Shown one piece after another: positions 1-25,100 of a DNA stretch of 64,000 nucleotides. The position numbers and the translations under genes were made by a program. This stretch comes from Anas platyrhynchos. Lineage: Eukaryota; Chordata; Aves; Anseriformes; Anatidae. The number at the start of each line of letters is the position of its first letter. Position 1 is the first letter of the stretch. Below the pieces are notes generated by a model. The model was not told where the DNA came from. It was given only the letters and a program-made list of their open reading frames with translations, and ran no database searches. The stretch is from NCBI RefSeq assembly GCF_047663525.1, contig NC_092588.1, forward strand, positions 137,446,501 to 137,510,500, in the 5' to 3' direction.

Positions 1-1105
1 CTATTTATTTTACATCTTTTTTTTTCTTACTGTATTTAAGAGCAATGTTTACTTTACCATGCTTAAAGATAATACTTCTGCCACAAAAAAAAATATCCCA
101 GGAAATAAAAATATAGCATGTTTGTTAATGCCTAATGGTTATGCATTTAAACACTACTTGCAGGAAATATGAAAGCTCTTACAGTAACTGTATGAACAGT
201 TGGTGCACAAAAACACCCTACAGTTGCTAAGAATCATGTACATATAATGTAATACAAATACTGACATTTCATTATAATGATTTTGGAGTTTGATGTTTGG
301 CAAATCTAGAAGAATGTTAGAGTGAATATTTTATATTTGCTTTCTGGATTTAAATAAGATAAATGCTTTGTGTTCAAGTAAGAAATTTTAGTTTTCAAGT
401 GCTTTAGAGTCACTGATCCCTCTGACCAATTAATCTTGATTGCTATTAAGATACAAAAGTGTATGACTGACAAGGTTTTTTCCCTGAAAATAGTTTCTTC
501 CATATTAGGAAGAGATAGTCTTGGGATAGTCTAGATCTCCCAGCACCACATACCATTTTACGTAAGTCTTTTCAGACACCATAGAGATTGTCCAGCAGTA
601 CTCAGGCATTCAAAACAATTCACAGCAGATTTACAGATTTCACAGTGCTCATAACTGACAGAGAATTCAGATGTATTTTTACCTAACAGGAGAAATTATA
701 TTTTTAATCAGTAGTCTTCATAGATGTCTGTTACACATCCAAGTAACTGTCCTCAAAATGGCACATTCCTTCATATTGCTGTTTAGTGAACATCTGATCA
801 TCAAAAATATGTTGAACTCACAAGCAGAGATATCTTGTAAACTGTGTTTAACATGAAACAATGTGGTGATGTTTATGTTATTGCAAACAGCATATACAGA
901 TTGTTAATAGAGGCTAGCTTTGAGTTTTGTGATCCCATGACCTTACAGAACCTATAGGTGTAATTTATTTATGGTTACACCTAAAGAGCTAGAACATCCT
1001 ATCATGTGACACCCAGTCATAATCCAAAGTGATTAAATTCTCTTAAGTAGCCTAATGAGGTGAGTTAAGTTTTTAAGATCATAATAAGTGTATTTCATAT
1101 TGCAG

Positions 1106-13604
<12,499 letters not shown>

Positions 13605-13730
13605 TAAAGGGCAGCAGCTCGTGCTGAATGCAGCTGTATGGCTGGTTCAATGCTTTGAGCCTTTTACGTGTACTTCAGTACTTCTAGTTTTGGTAAAATT
13701 CTGTAAATAGCTTCCTTAAATCCCACAACT

Positions 13731-13736
13731 ATTAAA
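13731..13736 (+). terminator. candidate poly(A) signal (ATTAAA) of the ABC transporter gene
   Basis: ATTAAA lies about 130 nt after the transporter stop codon and is the first hexamer of either common type. Canonical AATAAA copies occur only much further on (for example in the 15.17-kb area), so a longer 3' UTR is possible. No transcript evidence is available. Confidence 0.35.
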
Positions 13737-14028
13737 ACAAATGTACCTCTGATATTTAAGAACCTAATGCTCTTTGAATGTTCTCCCACCAGCACAAAAA
13801 TTTATAGCTACTCAAATTTAAAACTATGTGGCCATTACGAAAAAGCCCGACTGCCTTCCCAAACTGCACAGCAAAGGCCTCAGGGTGCAGATTCTGTCTC
13901 AGGGCGCAGAGAGGAGCACCGCTGCAGCACCCAGCTCTGTGCAAAGCTGGGGGGCACGCAGTGAACGGAAGTGTGTACAAAAGCAGGGAGAGGGTTTCAT
14001 ATAATCATAGAAATCAGTCTGCTGACCT

Positions 14029-14312
14029 AGAATCACAGAATCATTAAGGTTGGAAAAGACCACCTCGATCATCTAGCCCAACCATCCCCTACCACCGCTA
14101 TCACCCACTAAACCATGTCCCCAAGCACCACATCCAACCTCTCCTTGAACGACCCTAGGGACCACCACCTCCCTGGGCAACCCGTCCCAGTGCCTGACTG
14201 CTCTTTCTGAGCAGAAATGTCTCCTCATTTCCCACCTGAACCTCCCCTGGCACAACTTGAAGCCATTCCCTGTAGTCTTATCACTAGTTACCTGTGAGAA
14301 GAGAACAAACCC
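14029..14312 (-). mobile_element. CR1 fragment, antisense, between the ABC transporter and CROT
   Basis: The plus strand begins agaatcacagaatcatta then aggttggaaaagacc and runs to gttacctgtgagaagaga. This is the reverse complement of the CR1 3' region, so the element points left. It is fairly well preserved. Only 3' UTR and terminal pol sequence are present, so it cannot move on its own. Confidence 0.9.
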
Positions 14313-16175
14313 TTCAGTTTTCAGGGCAGGAGCACTGAACTGGGCGTTGTTTTTGTGGGGAGGGAAAAGCACAGCGTCTGGCCCGCTGGCAGGAGGCTTT
14401 TAAATATGTGCTAGTGAAAAAGGGATGAGAAAATGATTCTGTTCAGATTTCAGGTGCTGTCTTTACAGGATCATTGTAACTGTGTTCTAACATTGCACTC
14501 TTTCTAAACCTCAAGCAAGTGACAACTATGGCAGTGAGATATACGACAACAGGTGACCAAAAACTTTTCAGAAAAGAAGACTAAAAAGAATAGCTCTTCA
14601 TCATGTAAAAACCATGTTGGCACTCACAGGCCTAAGGTAGCAATGTATTCCTTAACAGAGATGTGTCCCAAAGTGCTGTACTAGGTATGATTGTTTCTGA
14701 ACAGTGGAAAAAGGAAGCCTGTTGGGACTGGCAGCTGACTCTGACCCATCAGTGCTGGAACTTGGCTCCTGTTCCCAGCTCACCAGTGCAGTAACGGGTG
14801 CAGGCACTTTCTGCAGGTTCCTGCTTTGAACAGTGCCTGGTCAATGACAGCAAGACTGCATAGCTTAACCAGCTTGAGCTGAACTCAGAGTCCCTACTCC
14901 ACTGTGCTCCTTCCCCATTGATATGTTTTCCCAAATTAACACATACTTGAAAGAAAAAAAAACAAACAAGTGCTTAACACTTCAGGGACCACATGGGACT
15001 AAAGCACAGAGCATAAATTTAGTAGGGCAACCTTCAAATCAAAGATGCTTTACTCCTTACAAAAACAAATAAAAATGGAGACTGTTCTTGCTACTGTGGA
15101 AAAAAATTATGCTACAGAGCTCCTGGAGGGCAAGGGGACTGTTTCAGTGTTAGCTGAGGATTAGCTGTTGCAATAAAACAACTTATCCTTGATCTCTCCC
15201 AAAACTCCAAAAACTGGAGAAGAGAGCAAACAGCAGGTACTTTAGAACCTCAATTTCACGTTCAGCATCTGTTCCCCAAAGATCATCTTCTTCACAAAGT
15301 TAACACTGATCAAGTATCAACTTAAAAATAAATCAATTTAAAGAAAAAGATTTTTGGAAGAATTTTATTTAAAGAGAGGAAAATACAAAGCTGCTCAAAG
15401 ACAGGAATCGAAAGTCTTAAAATCCTGAGAGTCTCATCAAACTGCATTCAGTGCTTACTGTTACTGGGTATTACTAGTATAAAGCAGCAGAGAAATTCAC
15501 AGCTCACTAGAAGATGTAAACTCTTAGGAATTTGGAATTAATATACTACTTTATTTATTATTGAAGGCTTTTTCAAAATACTTCAGATTGCAGTGCTCTT
15601 ATATTATAAATGCAGCGTGAACATCCCCATACATGAATACAACCTTTATTTGATCTAATCCAGGTAGTAAAAGTGAAAGATACCTTACAAAACAGCACAG
15701 CCTGATGGAGGCAGCCCTTCTATTTCATAAACCACTATGAATAGGCAGCACAGTCACCTAAGAGGAGAGCATGGTTACTCTGAAGTACACAGGTAAGTGC
15801 TCCACTGGCATAAACAGTATCATTAGACTACAAAGTATTCTATGTGTTACTACTAAGATCATAAATACAAATCTCCCATAAATTCTCCATTTCCAACACC
15901 ATGTCTCCCAAGTATGTTTGCATTGTTGAGGCATATTTTAATATTGCATAGTTTGACACGGATCAAGTACTACTACTTGCATTGCTGTTGCAAATGGCTA
16001 CATTACTTTTAAATGGGCACTGGTACCACAGTATATCCCATGAACACAGGTAGATTTCACACAGATCATTACAAATCTTAGCTTGAATACAACAGTTCTC
16101 TTGAGTAGTGTTTCATTTACAAGCTCTGCATATAACCCACCAGCTTGTACAGGCTCTTTCATATCATTATCAACC

Positions 16176-19100
16176 TTATAACTGAGTTGTGATTGTTAAC
16201 TGCAGTATGTCCTGAAAACACTGGAATACAGTTCTGCACAGCACTTCTGCATTGGTCTCTGGGCATGATTTCCAGGAAGAACAGTTAACGACAATCCTGG
16301 CAATATAGAAAACAATGAAGTTATCACTCTTAATTATCATGGTCTAAAATAAGTGAATTGGCCTCAAAAATCAAATAATCAACAAGTTCTGAAGCAAAAA
16401 TTAGTAAAGAAACAAACCATCTCAACACACAGAAGATTTAAGGATCCAAACCCCCACAGCCTTCAGTAAAAGTGACAATGTTTACAGATCTTGAAAACTA
16501 GGTATTCTTATTTAAATACCCATTTCTGCATACACTCTGACATAACTTTTCTGCCTACATTTGAAAATGCAGAGAAGAAATAAACTAGCTTCTGTGAATC
16601 GTAAAGTACTTTTTGCCTATTTAACTAATCTTTATCTATTTATGTTAACAGAGCTACAGGAGAAAGTAATTGTTTTGTATTCTCAAACTGAATCCAATCT
16701 ACAGTGAAGTCTTTATTTAGCATTAGAAACTAGTCATCAAACTACACCTGAATCACAAAATAACAGGTTATCTCAGCACACTATAATCAAAGTAATTTAC
16801 TTGATTTGGTGAACAAGCGGTAATTTTTGTCCTTAAGACTAAGAAGCCGAAGCTAGATCTTTCCAAATTCTACCATTTTATGAGAAGTGAAGCCAAATAC
16901 TTTAGCTTCTTCTCTGTTGAATCAAGAGGTGTGTGCATCACTGTCAAAAAATGATGGACGGTGTGTTCACCTCTGCTCCATCTGGTCTGTCAGTCAATAA
17001 CTACTTTTTAAAAACACTTTTGCATGTGTTATGTTTAATGATCTCTAAGGAGAAAGCTTATTTTAAATCTTATTTTAAAGTTTAACTTCTATTGTTCCCC
17101 CTTTCACCTTCCCAACTCTTTCCTTTCTGCTCAGTGTCAGCACCTCAGTGCTCATGTCACCTCCACCATCTGTCCTTCCTCCCACACATGCTTTCCCAGA
17201 ACGTTAATGCCTCTATTCTTCTCTACCTCACTTCAACCTTTTCTGACATGTTCAACCATGTTTCCTCTTCTCCTTCCTTCCCTTCCTCCAGTTGTTAGCT
17301 ATCTTTCCTTTTGTGATACAGAGAAAGAATGAAGGCCCAGATTGAAATGACATCCTCACCGGTCGTCTCGGATTGAATAGAAAAAGCCATAGCCATGGTC
17401 TACCATAGGGAGTGCACATCCACTGAATCTGGTGTAGCCAGTCAGGCTAGTTGAAAGAATGAAATTCCCACCTCCTCCACTGTAAAACACCACAAAACAA
17501 AAACAGCATTTTTAAAGTTAATTTCAAAGGCAATTTTACAAAAAAAAAAAGTTATTTTGTCCTAGAGATGAGAAAATCATCAGGCCTGAGGTCAATGTAA
17601 CAAACTCAGTCTTCAGTTCCCAATGGACTTTGTTACCACTTCCCCCCAGGACAAGCCCCTGGTTACCTGGCTTTGAAGGCAGGATCCACATAAAGCTCTG
17701 GCACTGGGAGCCCTTGCTCCTGGGCTATGAGCAGGAGACCCAGGAGATGACGGTCAAATCCTGTCAAAGAAATGCACAAACTGCATCATTAACAGCAGCA
17801 TTTCCTGCTTTTCCTTTTCTGGATAGCTGAAGCTCAAATAGCAGCCAAGGGACAAAAAATGACACAGTCTAGCAAAAAATAAAAATAAAAAATTCAAACT
17901 GTGGCACACAAAACCACTTCCCAAATATTTGGTAATGTTTGTGTATATTTTGGTAATGATATTTGGGAAGAGGCCTTCAACACCTCCAGCTTGCAACACT
18001 GAACCCAAATGCAAATAAGCTAAGTAATACAAACCCAGCACGTACCCTGCAGAAAACAAAACCCAAGAAAACTTCTATTTCAGCAAGGAAGAAGAGTTCG
18101 ATACACTGAAATTGGCCCACTGGCAGAAAAAATTAATTAACATTTAAAGTGGACAAGTCTTTAGGGTGCAAGGAAGGGTGCAAGGAGTTGGTTTTAGTTC
18201 CTCTTCCCAAAATTACTTACATATAAAATGATGAGGGGGAGTTTTATTGAGAACAAGAAGACAGAAGATACATTAGCATACAGAAATGTTCCCTTTCCAC
18301 CCACAAGGAAAGAAATAACTTTGGATCCAAGAGTACCTCTTCCATTCTCACATTCTTTCCTCAGCTTATTGTGCTTTGCAAACGCTGCATGCATCAGCTG
18401 TAGGCGTTCGTAACTCTGTTTAAAGTAAGGGGAAACAGGTTAAAAAAACAACACACACAAGTAACACATTACAAAGCACTGATCAGCAAGTTTTTCCCTT
18501 TCACAACTTCTAGCAATTTTAGATAGAAGAAAATGTAGGAATTGAACAGTACGTTAGAACCTTGTGACTCACCCATATAATTAAACTTCTCAAACTCTTT
18601 CTCCCAAATCCAAATTCCTTTTTCATGAGAACTTGCTCATTTGTTCCCTGTATCTGTGTTCTGTTATCCAGGTCACTTTTGCACTGACTAACATGCTAAG
18701 CCTCATGCTCTTTTCCAAACAAGCTGAAAGAATGCAAAGTAGCCACTGTCAACTAGAGCAATCAAAACCAAAAATCTTCTACCACTTACTTAGAAAGCCA
18801 ACGAGCTTTTAGCAGGTCTGGCTGCATTTATATGAGCATCATTTTCCAAGACAAGAAAAAAGAAAAAAAGAAAAAAACCTGTGAAGCAGAAAAAAAAAAT
18901 GCATCTTGCCTCTTTAATTAAAACACACACATCCTGGCTTGTACTTAGGTCCTACTAGCTCTTTAACTACTCAAGGAGCAACTTCTATCTTTGTACTCAG
19001 TACGTGAGAGGCTGCAGCACGGAATATGACCCACTGCCAGTAGCCACTCTATTTGGATAAAACCCAAGCTGCTAAGCTCACAAGGGGAAGAAGAAAATGT

Positions 19101-22100
19101 AACACAAATGGATTTTCTTCCAAAGTGCCTAACTTCAGGTATTTTCAAGTACCTTAAGAGTAGCCTTCTAAGCATGTTTATTTCAATGCCATTGAGCAGG
19201 TTAAATGCTGTTAAAGCCTCCTAAGAGATTATCATAAAAAAATAGCACTGGGAAGACATTTGGAGATGATGACAAAAAGAAAGAGAAGGCTACTGTTAGT
19301 GCTGGAAGTAACAAACCTCTCTGGGTATTATCCATAAACGCCTGATTATTGGTTAGAAGCTAACTGAATAGCAGGGAAGTAACAGGAGCCCATACTTGCA
19401 ATAGGAAAGCAGATGTAAATAACAGCACAAAAGCTAAGTTTTAAAGCTGCGACATATGCCACAAGAAGACAGTGAAGACCAGGAAAATCCACTCTCCAGG
19501 ACTAATCATCCATCACACGTACTTCCTGGCAGCTATACTCCTGTGTGTTTCTCAGAGCCATTAACAATATATAACCTCTGAACTTCCTTAGAGATGTGTA
19601 GCCCTGTGTTCCAAATCTTCTCCTTCCTTCATTTCTCAGGCTGAGCAATGTGCAGTGAAGACAACAGAAGGAGCTTTTGTACAGCTTTCACTTGGCAAGA
19701 AAGGCATGAAATCCCTCGCCAGCCACGCACTACAGGGCAGTTGCTGGGAAAAGGAAAGGTCACTGGCTGAGCTATTCAGAGGCAAACTCTGGAATACATC
19801 CCTGTTGCCACTAGGACACAAGCAGATTTCAACCTCACTCTTGGACTCAATGATTAGATTAACATTTCCCTCTTTCACTTTAAAATTAAAACAACAGAAC
19901 CACTCCATGGCAGAACACATCGGTTCTGAGCCAGTTACTTTCTGAGGCATGAAAATCCGTGTGAATGTAACTCAAGACAGACTTGAAAACCAAGTGTAAA
20001 TAGAAAAAAAAAAAAACAGAAAAAAAAAAAAAAACAGAAAAAAAAATCAAACCAAACCCACGCATGACGGCTCACCTCAGTCACAGCAACTGCAGCGAGA
20101 CCTCAAGCAACCCAACACTTGCAATTTGTCTTACTGGAAACAAGCCAACTCCCATTAATGAGACAGTAGGAAAGTGAATTTTAAGTAGTTCAAATGACAC
20201 GCCTTCTAAATGCATTATGATTAAAAGTAGGATTTCTGTATTTACACTGGCAGAAGGATCCAGCATGGATTTGCACCACTCCACTGCTTCCACAGTGCAC
20301 GGTCTCACGGTCTCTGTGCGGCCGTGATAGAAGCGCCTGGTCATTGCAGTCTCATAACAGCAGCCCGGGCTGAGAAGAGAAACGAGGGAAGAATGTCTCA
20401 TCAGCTTAACGAAACTGTGCTCTCTCCAAGAAAAAAAAAAAAAGCATTCTGCGAAGTATCCTACACATCCAGCCCAGTTACAGCCATCAGCAAGCCCCTA
20501 ATTTGCGTGTGTGTGCATGTGTATCTGAGAAGGAGCCACAAAGGAGCTCTGCAAGCTGTTACAAGACAGATGACTGAAAAAGCGCCAATGCTGTAATCAC
20601 TTCTTGAAAGGCTGGGTTGTCATGGCTATTTTCTGCTGATTAAAGATGTACTGTACTAGTTTAACTAAGCTGAATTTATGCAGTGTTCAATTTCACTATG
20701 TATTTCCATCAAAGAAACCATCTAACACCACACAAAAGCTCAAAAATTTAGAGGCACACCTGACATACGCAGTGTTTTCCAATGCTCAGTGTTTATAAGG
20801 GAAAGGCTCAAATCCTTATCTCTTGCATACTGACACTCATCTAGCTTTTCTCTGGAGTTTCCCCAGCTCTACCATATTCTACCATTTATACAGTTGAAAT
20901 GCAACATAATAGTGTGTTTAAAACAGACTCAACAGGCTATTTTAGTCAGACAATTTATTCCAGTGTTTAGCAAACCAAGATCTAGCCTGTCTGATAGGAC
21001 AAGCACCTCCAGTGACTAAACATCATAGTTGCATGATGAAACCCTCTTTTTTTCTGAAGCAAGCAATACTTGCTGGGTCAGTAATGATTCATCCAAGCCA
21101 TAATCATGGCTAGCTAGCAAAGAGAAATTTGGGATCACCAATACCAGGAAGAATGGTGTCTTTTACCAAGAATCCAAAACAAAATGACACGCACAAAACT
21201 GATGAGCCAAGCTTCTGGATGGTCTCTATTACTACCACCCAAACTTCCACATCTAACAGTGCTGAAGGAAACAGACACTGAACTTTGAGAGTCCTTTTAC
21301 AGGTTTGGAAGGCTAATGATTTTACTGATGGCTGTCAGCTGCTACAGATAAAGATTTCTTCTCCATCTGAGCAACTGTTTAGCATTAAGGAATCCTGACC
21401 CACTGCAAGTTTCATTCACATTTGCCACATTATTTACTTTGTATAGTCCAAACTCATGTTTTCATGGACTTTTGTCTGCCCTCCATTCCATAATATGTAT
21501 GCACATGATCCCTGTGGGGGGAACAAGACAATTCTTCCACAGCTAAGAGCAGAAGCCCCTGGAATTTCAGTGGTGCAAAACAAGGCCTTATTTGATCTTC
21601 AAAGCAAACAAAACAAAGCAAAACCTTGCTTCTTCATTCTTTTATCCCTATAGTAAGTTATACATGGGCACTGCAAGGCCACTGCATTACACCTCCAGAT
21701 CCATGCCTCTATTCAATGCTCTGTTTTTTTATTCATAATCTGGGTAATGAGCTTTTCTTACCGCCCGTGACATTTGTAATAAGCCAGCTGAAGAGCAAGC
21801 TGCACAAACGTATCGGGATGAAGTTTCTTCTTCCTAATCAATGCTTTGCCAAAGGATGTGAAGGCATAACTCACTATCTCCAGTTGAGATACCTGTTGAT
21901 CCACAGGAGGAAAACAAACAAACAAAAAAACAAAAACAAACAAACAAACAAATAAAAAAAAAAAAAAAAAAAACACAAAAGTCAAGTCATTTCAAATATC
22001 ACAGCTTGGTTCACTTCAAATAAAACATATTCAATACAAAACAAACGTGGTACAAATTTAACCATGGTTTTAAATCCCCTGATTCATTAATTCATTACAT

Positions 22101-25100
22101 ATTTACCCCTGTTCTCTGGCACACAGAACAGCTAAAACCACACAAACACAATGTAAAAAAATCAATGACAATTAGGAGAAGCAGAAAGAAATTTCACCTT
22201 TTCGTAATATATTTCTTTAGTACGTCCAATTTCATTAATAACCTTTTGGTCCACTGTGAATACAAGTTCCTCTGGCCATGGAAGATCCCTCACTTTATCT
22301 GATCCCTGGGAGAAGGCAAACAGAAAAAAAAAAAAGAAAAAAGAAAAAAGAGAGAGAGATAACAGAAAATGTTACACATTTAAAAAAAAAATGACACTAA
22401 CTAATACATTTGAAAGATTAAAGTCTACATACCTTCCATTTTCCCTCATTCTCAATAATCTTGCGATCGGTATACACTAACATGGTAATTAAAGCCATGG
22501 CATCAAAAGGAGAATGCTGGAATCATACAGGACAAGATATTGCATTACTTGCATGACTGCAAGAGGATCAAATTGTTTTTTTTTTTCCCCTACCCCACTT
22601 ACTTTCCCCACAGACTAACAGCTTTACAACAGAGGGTTTAGCTTGTTTTTCTAGTTCTTCTGCAATACTTATAGAACTAACGTAAGTCCACCTGCTGTTT
22701 TGATTGCTGTGCATCTAGATAGGCACAGCATAGCACAGCTGTAGAGAAGCAGACTGCAGGCAGGTTGTAGACCTTTCTGGCCACTTAAGAACTGTCATTT
22801 AAGAATTAAAACAATCTGAGTTTAAGAACACACTTGTTCAATATAAAGAATTCATTTTCAGCCTTCTCATGCAATTTACTTCTGAAACTAATGAGGGAGT
22901 GTTAAAGAGAGAAATAAGATTAGGATTTCAGAGCTCATATTCTTAAATCAGGTATGGTATAACATGTAAAAGCAGCGTAACACTGTAAAAGCAGACTGCT
23001 TTTGGAAACTTGCCAGACAAGCTGCCCTGAAAACCAGGCTAAACTAAAAAGGAACATGCTAAACTAAAAAGGAACATGCTAAACATTTAAAATTCTAAAA
23101 GGGAAAACTTACTAAGTGAATACTTGAAAGGTTTATAAGGGGATTATTTTTTTCAACTTACATCACAGAATGCACTGCTGGTTCCATTGGAAAAGAAAAT
23201 GCAATTGTAGGATTTATCTCCCCAGCGCACAGTTGGATCACCTACTATTCCCAGCCTCGTAACCTAAAGCAAAAATTATACACTGTGGGTTTTCAGAAAT
23301 ACGAAGTACGCTGCCAGTCTCTGTCAGCCGAAACAAACCATTTTCATGAAACTAAAGATGAAACAATTAAGAGTGGTAACAAGTTGATGACTATATTTCT
23401 AAGGACCCTGAAGCATGGAGAGCAAAACGACTACAAAGGTCTATCTCCTCTATTTCCACTTACAATGTCCTAACAATTCAAACTAATTATTCCTGTGGAT
23501 CAACAAGAAACATTATCTGCACATCGATCTGCTTCGTCCTCTCAGTTATAAAGAAGCAAGGTGCTACTTTACCACAGAAAGAACACGCACATATGCAAAA
23601 AAAAATAATACAAAGAGCAGATAAGAACTACCAAAAATCTTTAGCTACCTCAGTGTAGTTCTCAGGAGTTGCATGGGGACTAGAATCATCCAGGCAGATG
23701 GTGAACACACTTTTCTGAATCTTTTCAAGATGAGCTAGGTTCTTTGGATCAAGACCAACTAAATATTCACGTATCTAGAAAGCAGGAAATGGCAGAGCTA
23801 AGTGAAATGAAGTATTTCCAGTGGTCACATTTTTATTTTTTTTATGAGGAAAAAACTGTCGGAGGATTCCAACCTCTGCCCATTTTGTCCTTTCATTGCT
23901 TGTCAAGGCTGCCACTCCTGGTCCAGCTGGTTCACTATGGCATCTTTTCTGGATATATGTAAGTTGCCTATAAGAAGATTTCAAAAAATTAAAGTTAACA
24001 AGGAACATACAAAGATGTATCAAAAGCATCCTTTTTATCTCTCTCTTCTCTTTTTTTTCTGTCAAGGTGTAACTTTTGTTCCACATTCACAAGCTAATAT
24101 GAGTTTTAAGAAGAGTCTGAAGGAGCTGATATGTGTGAAGGGCAGCTGAAAATCTTTGTTTTCAGTCACTAATGGACAACACCAATTGCAGTTGTCAGCA
24201 CAGTACAGACTTACGTATAAACTATCATGACCCTAAAGTGCTAATCATGCACTTAAATCAATTTAAAACTGGATTTAAGTCTTCAGCAGGGAAGATCAAA
24301 CTTTCCTGAGCAGCAAGTCAGCAATACTGCAGCTCTGCATCTTTTATAGCAGCTAATGAGACACAATGGAAAAACTTCCACTCAAGACAAAAACTGAAAT
24401 TTACAGAACAGTAACTGCAGTGCATCCCAAATGGAGAGACTCAGCTACACAAGAATACTTCTTCCTATTGGTTCCTTGCACTGCCCCTTTGAAGGGCTAT
24501 TAACAGAGAGCTACTTTGCCAACAAAAAGCTTTAGGGTTTTTGTCCCTATTCTAGTTGTTCACTTCTTTGTTGCTTGCTTGATCTAACTTGTACAACTAC
24601 GTAAGTCAGAAATACAGATGTTGAATTCTAACGTAACAAACTTTTTTTTAAAAAAAAGTGATTTTTGAGATTCTCTATTTTTTGCCTTGCTAAGGAAATG
24701 GGTCACCCATCTTTTGCCAATTTTAATTGGCAAAAAAATTGTTTGTTTGTTTGTTTGTTTTTTAAAAAAAGCCTTCTGCTGTGCTCTATAACCAGCACAT
24801 GCACAAATGCCAGAAATTCTTCCTAGATCATAGAATCACTTAAGTTGGAGAAGACCTCAATGAAATCTACAATCCCTCTCTAGCAAGTAGATGCATAAAG
24901 ATCCAAAATTGATCGGAATGGACTTATGCTGAAACTACCTCTGTATGTGACGTTAGAGCTAAGAGAGCAGAAAAGCTTGTGGACGGAACTACTGCCAGTT
25001 TGAAAAACTGTCACTTCTGCATGCTACTGGGAGAGAGGAGATGCAACATGGAAAAGCTTGAAACAATGAAATTTACTATTTAAAGAACTAAATTATTTCT

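Larger units (their letters stand above)
13605..16175. other. convergent intergenic region / 3' UTRs between the ABC transporter and CROT
   Basis: This 2.57-kb stretch lies between two facing stop codons and should hold both 3' UTRs. Apart from the CR1 copy at 14029-14312 I see no exon. On the minus strand, AATAAA complements occur at 15645-15650, 15550-15555 and 15364-15369. These are candidate poly(A) signals for CROT, and which one is used cannot be told. Confidence 0.6.

Noticed and set aside
14073-14372. 99-codon minus-strand frame between the two convergent genes
   Set aside because: It lies almost wholly within the antisense CR1 copy; no gene.
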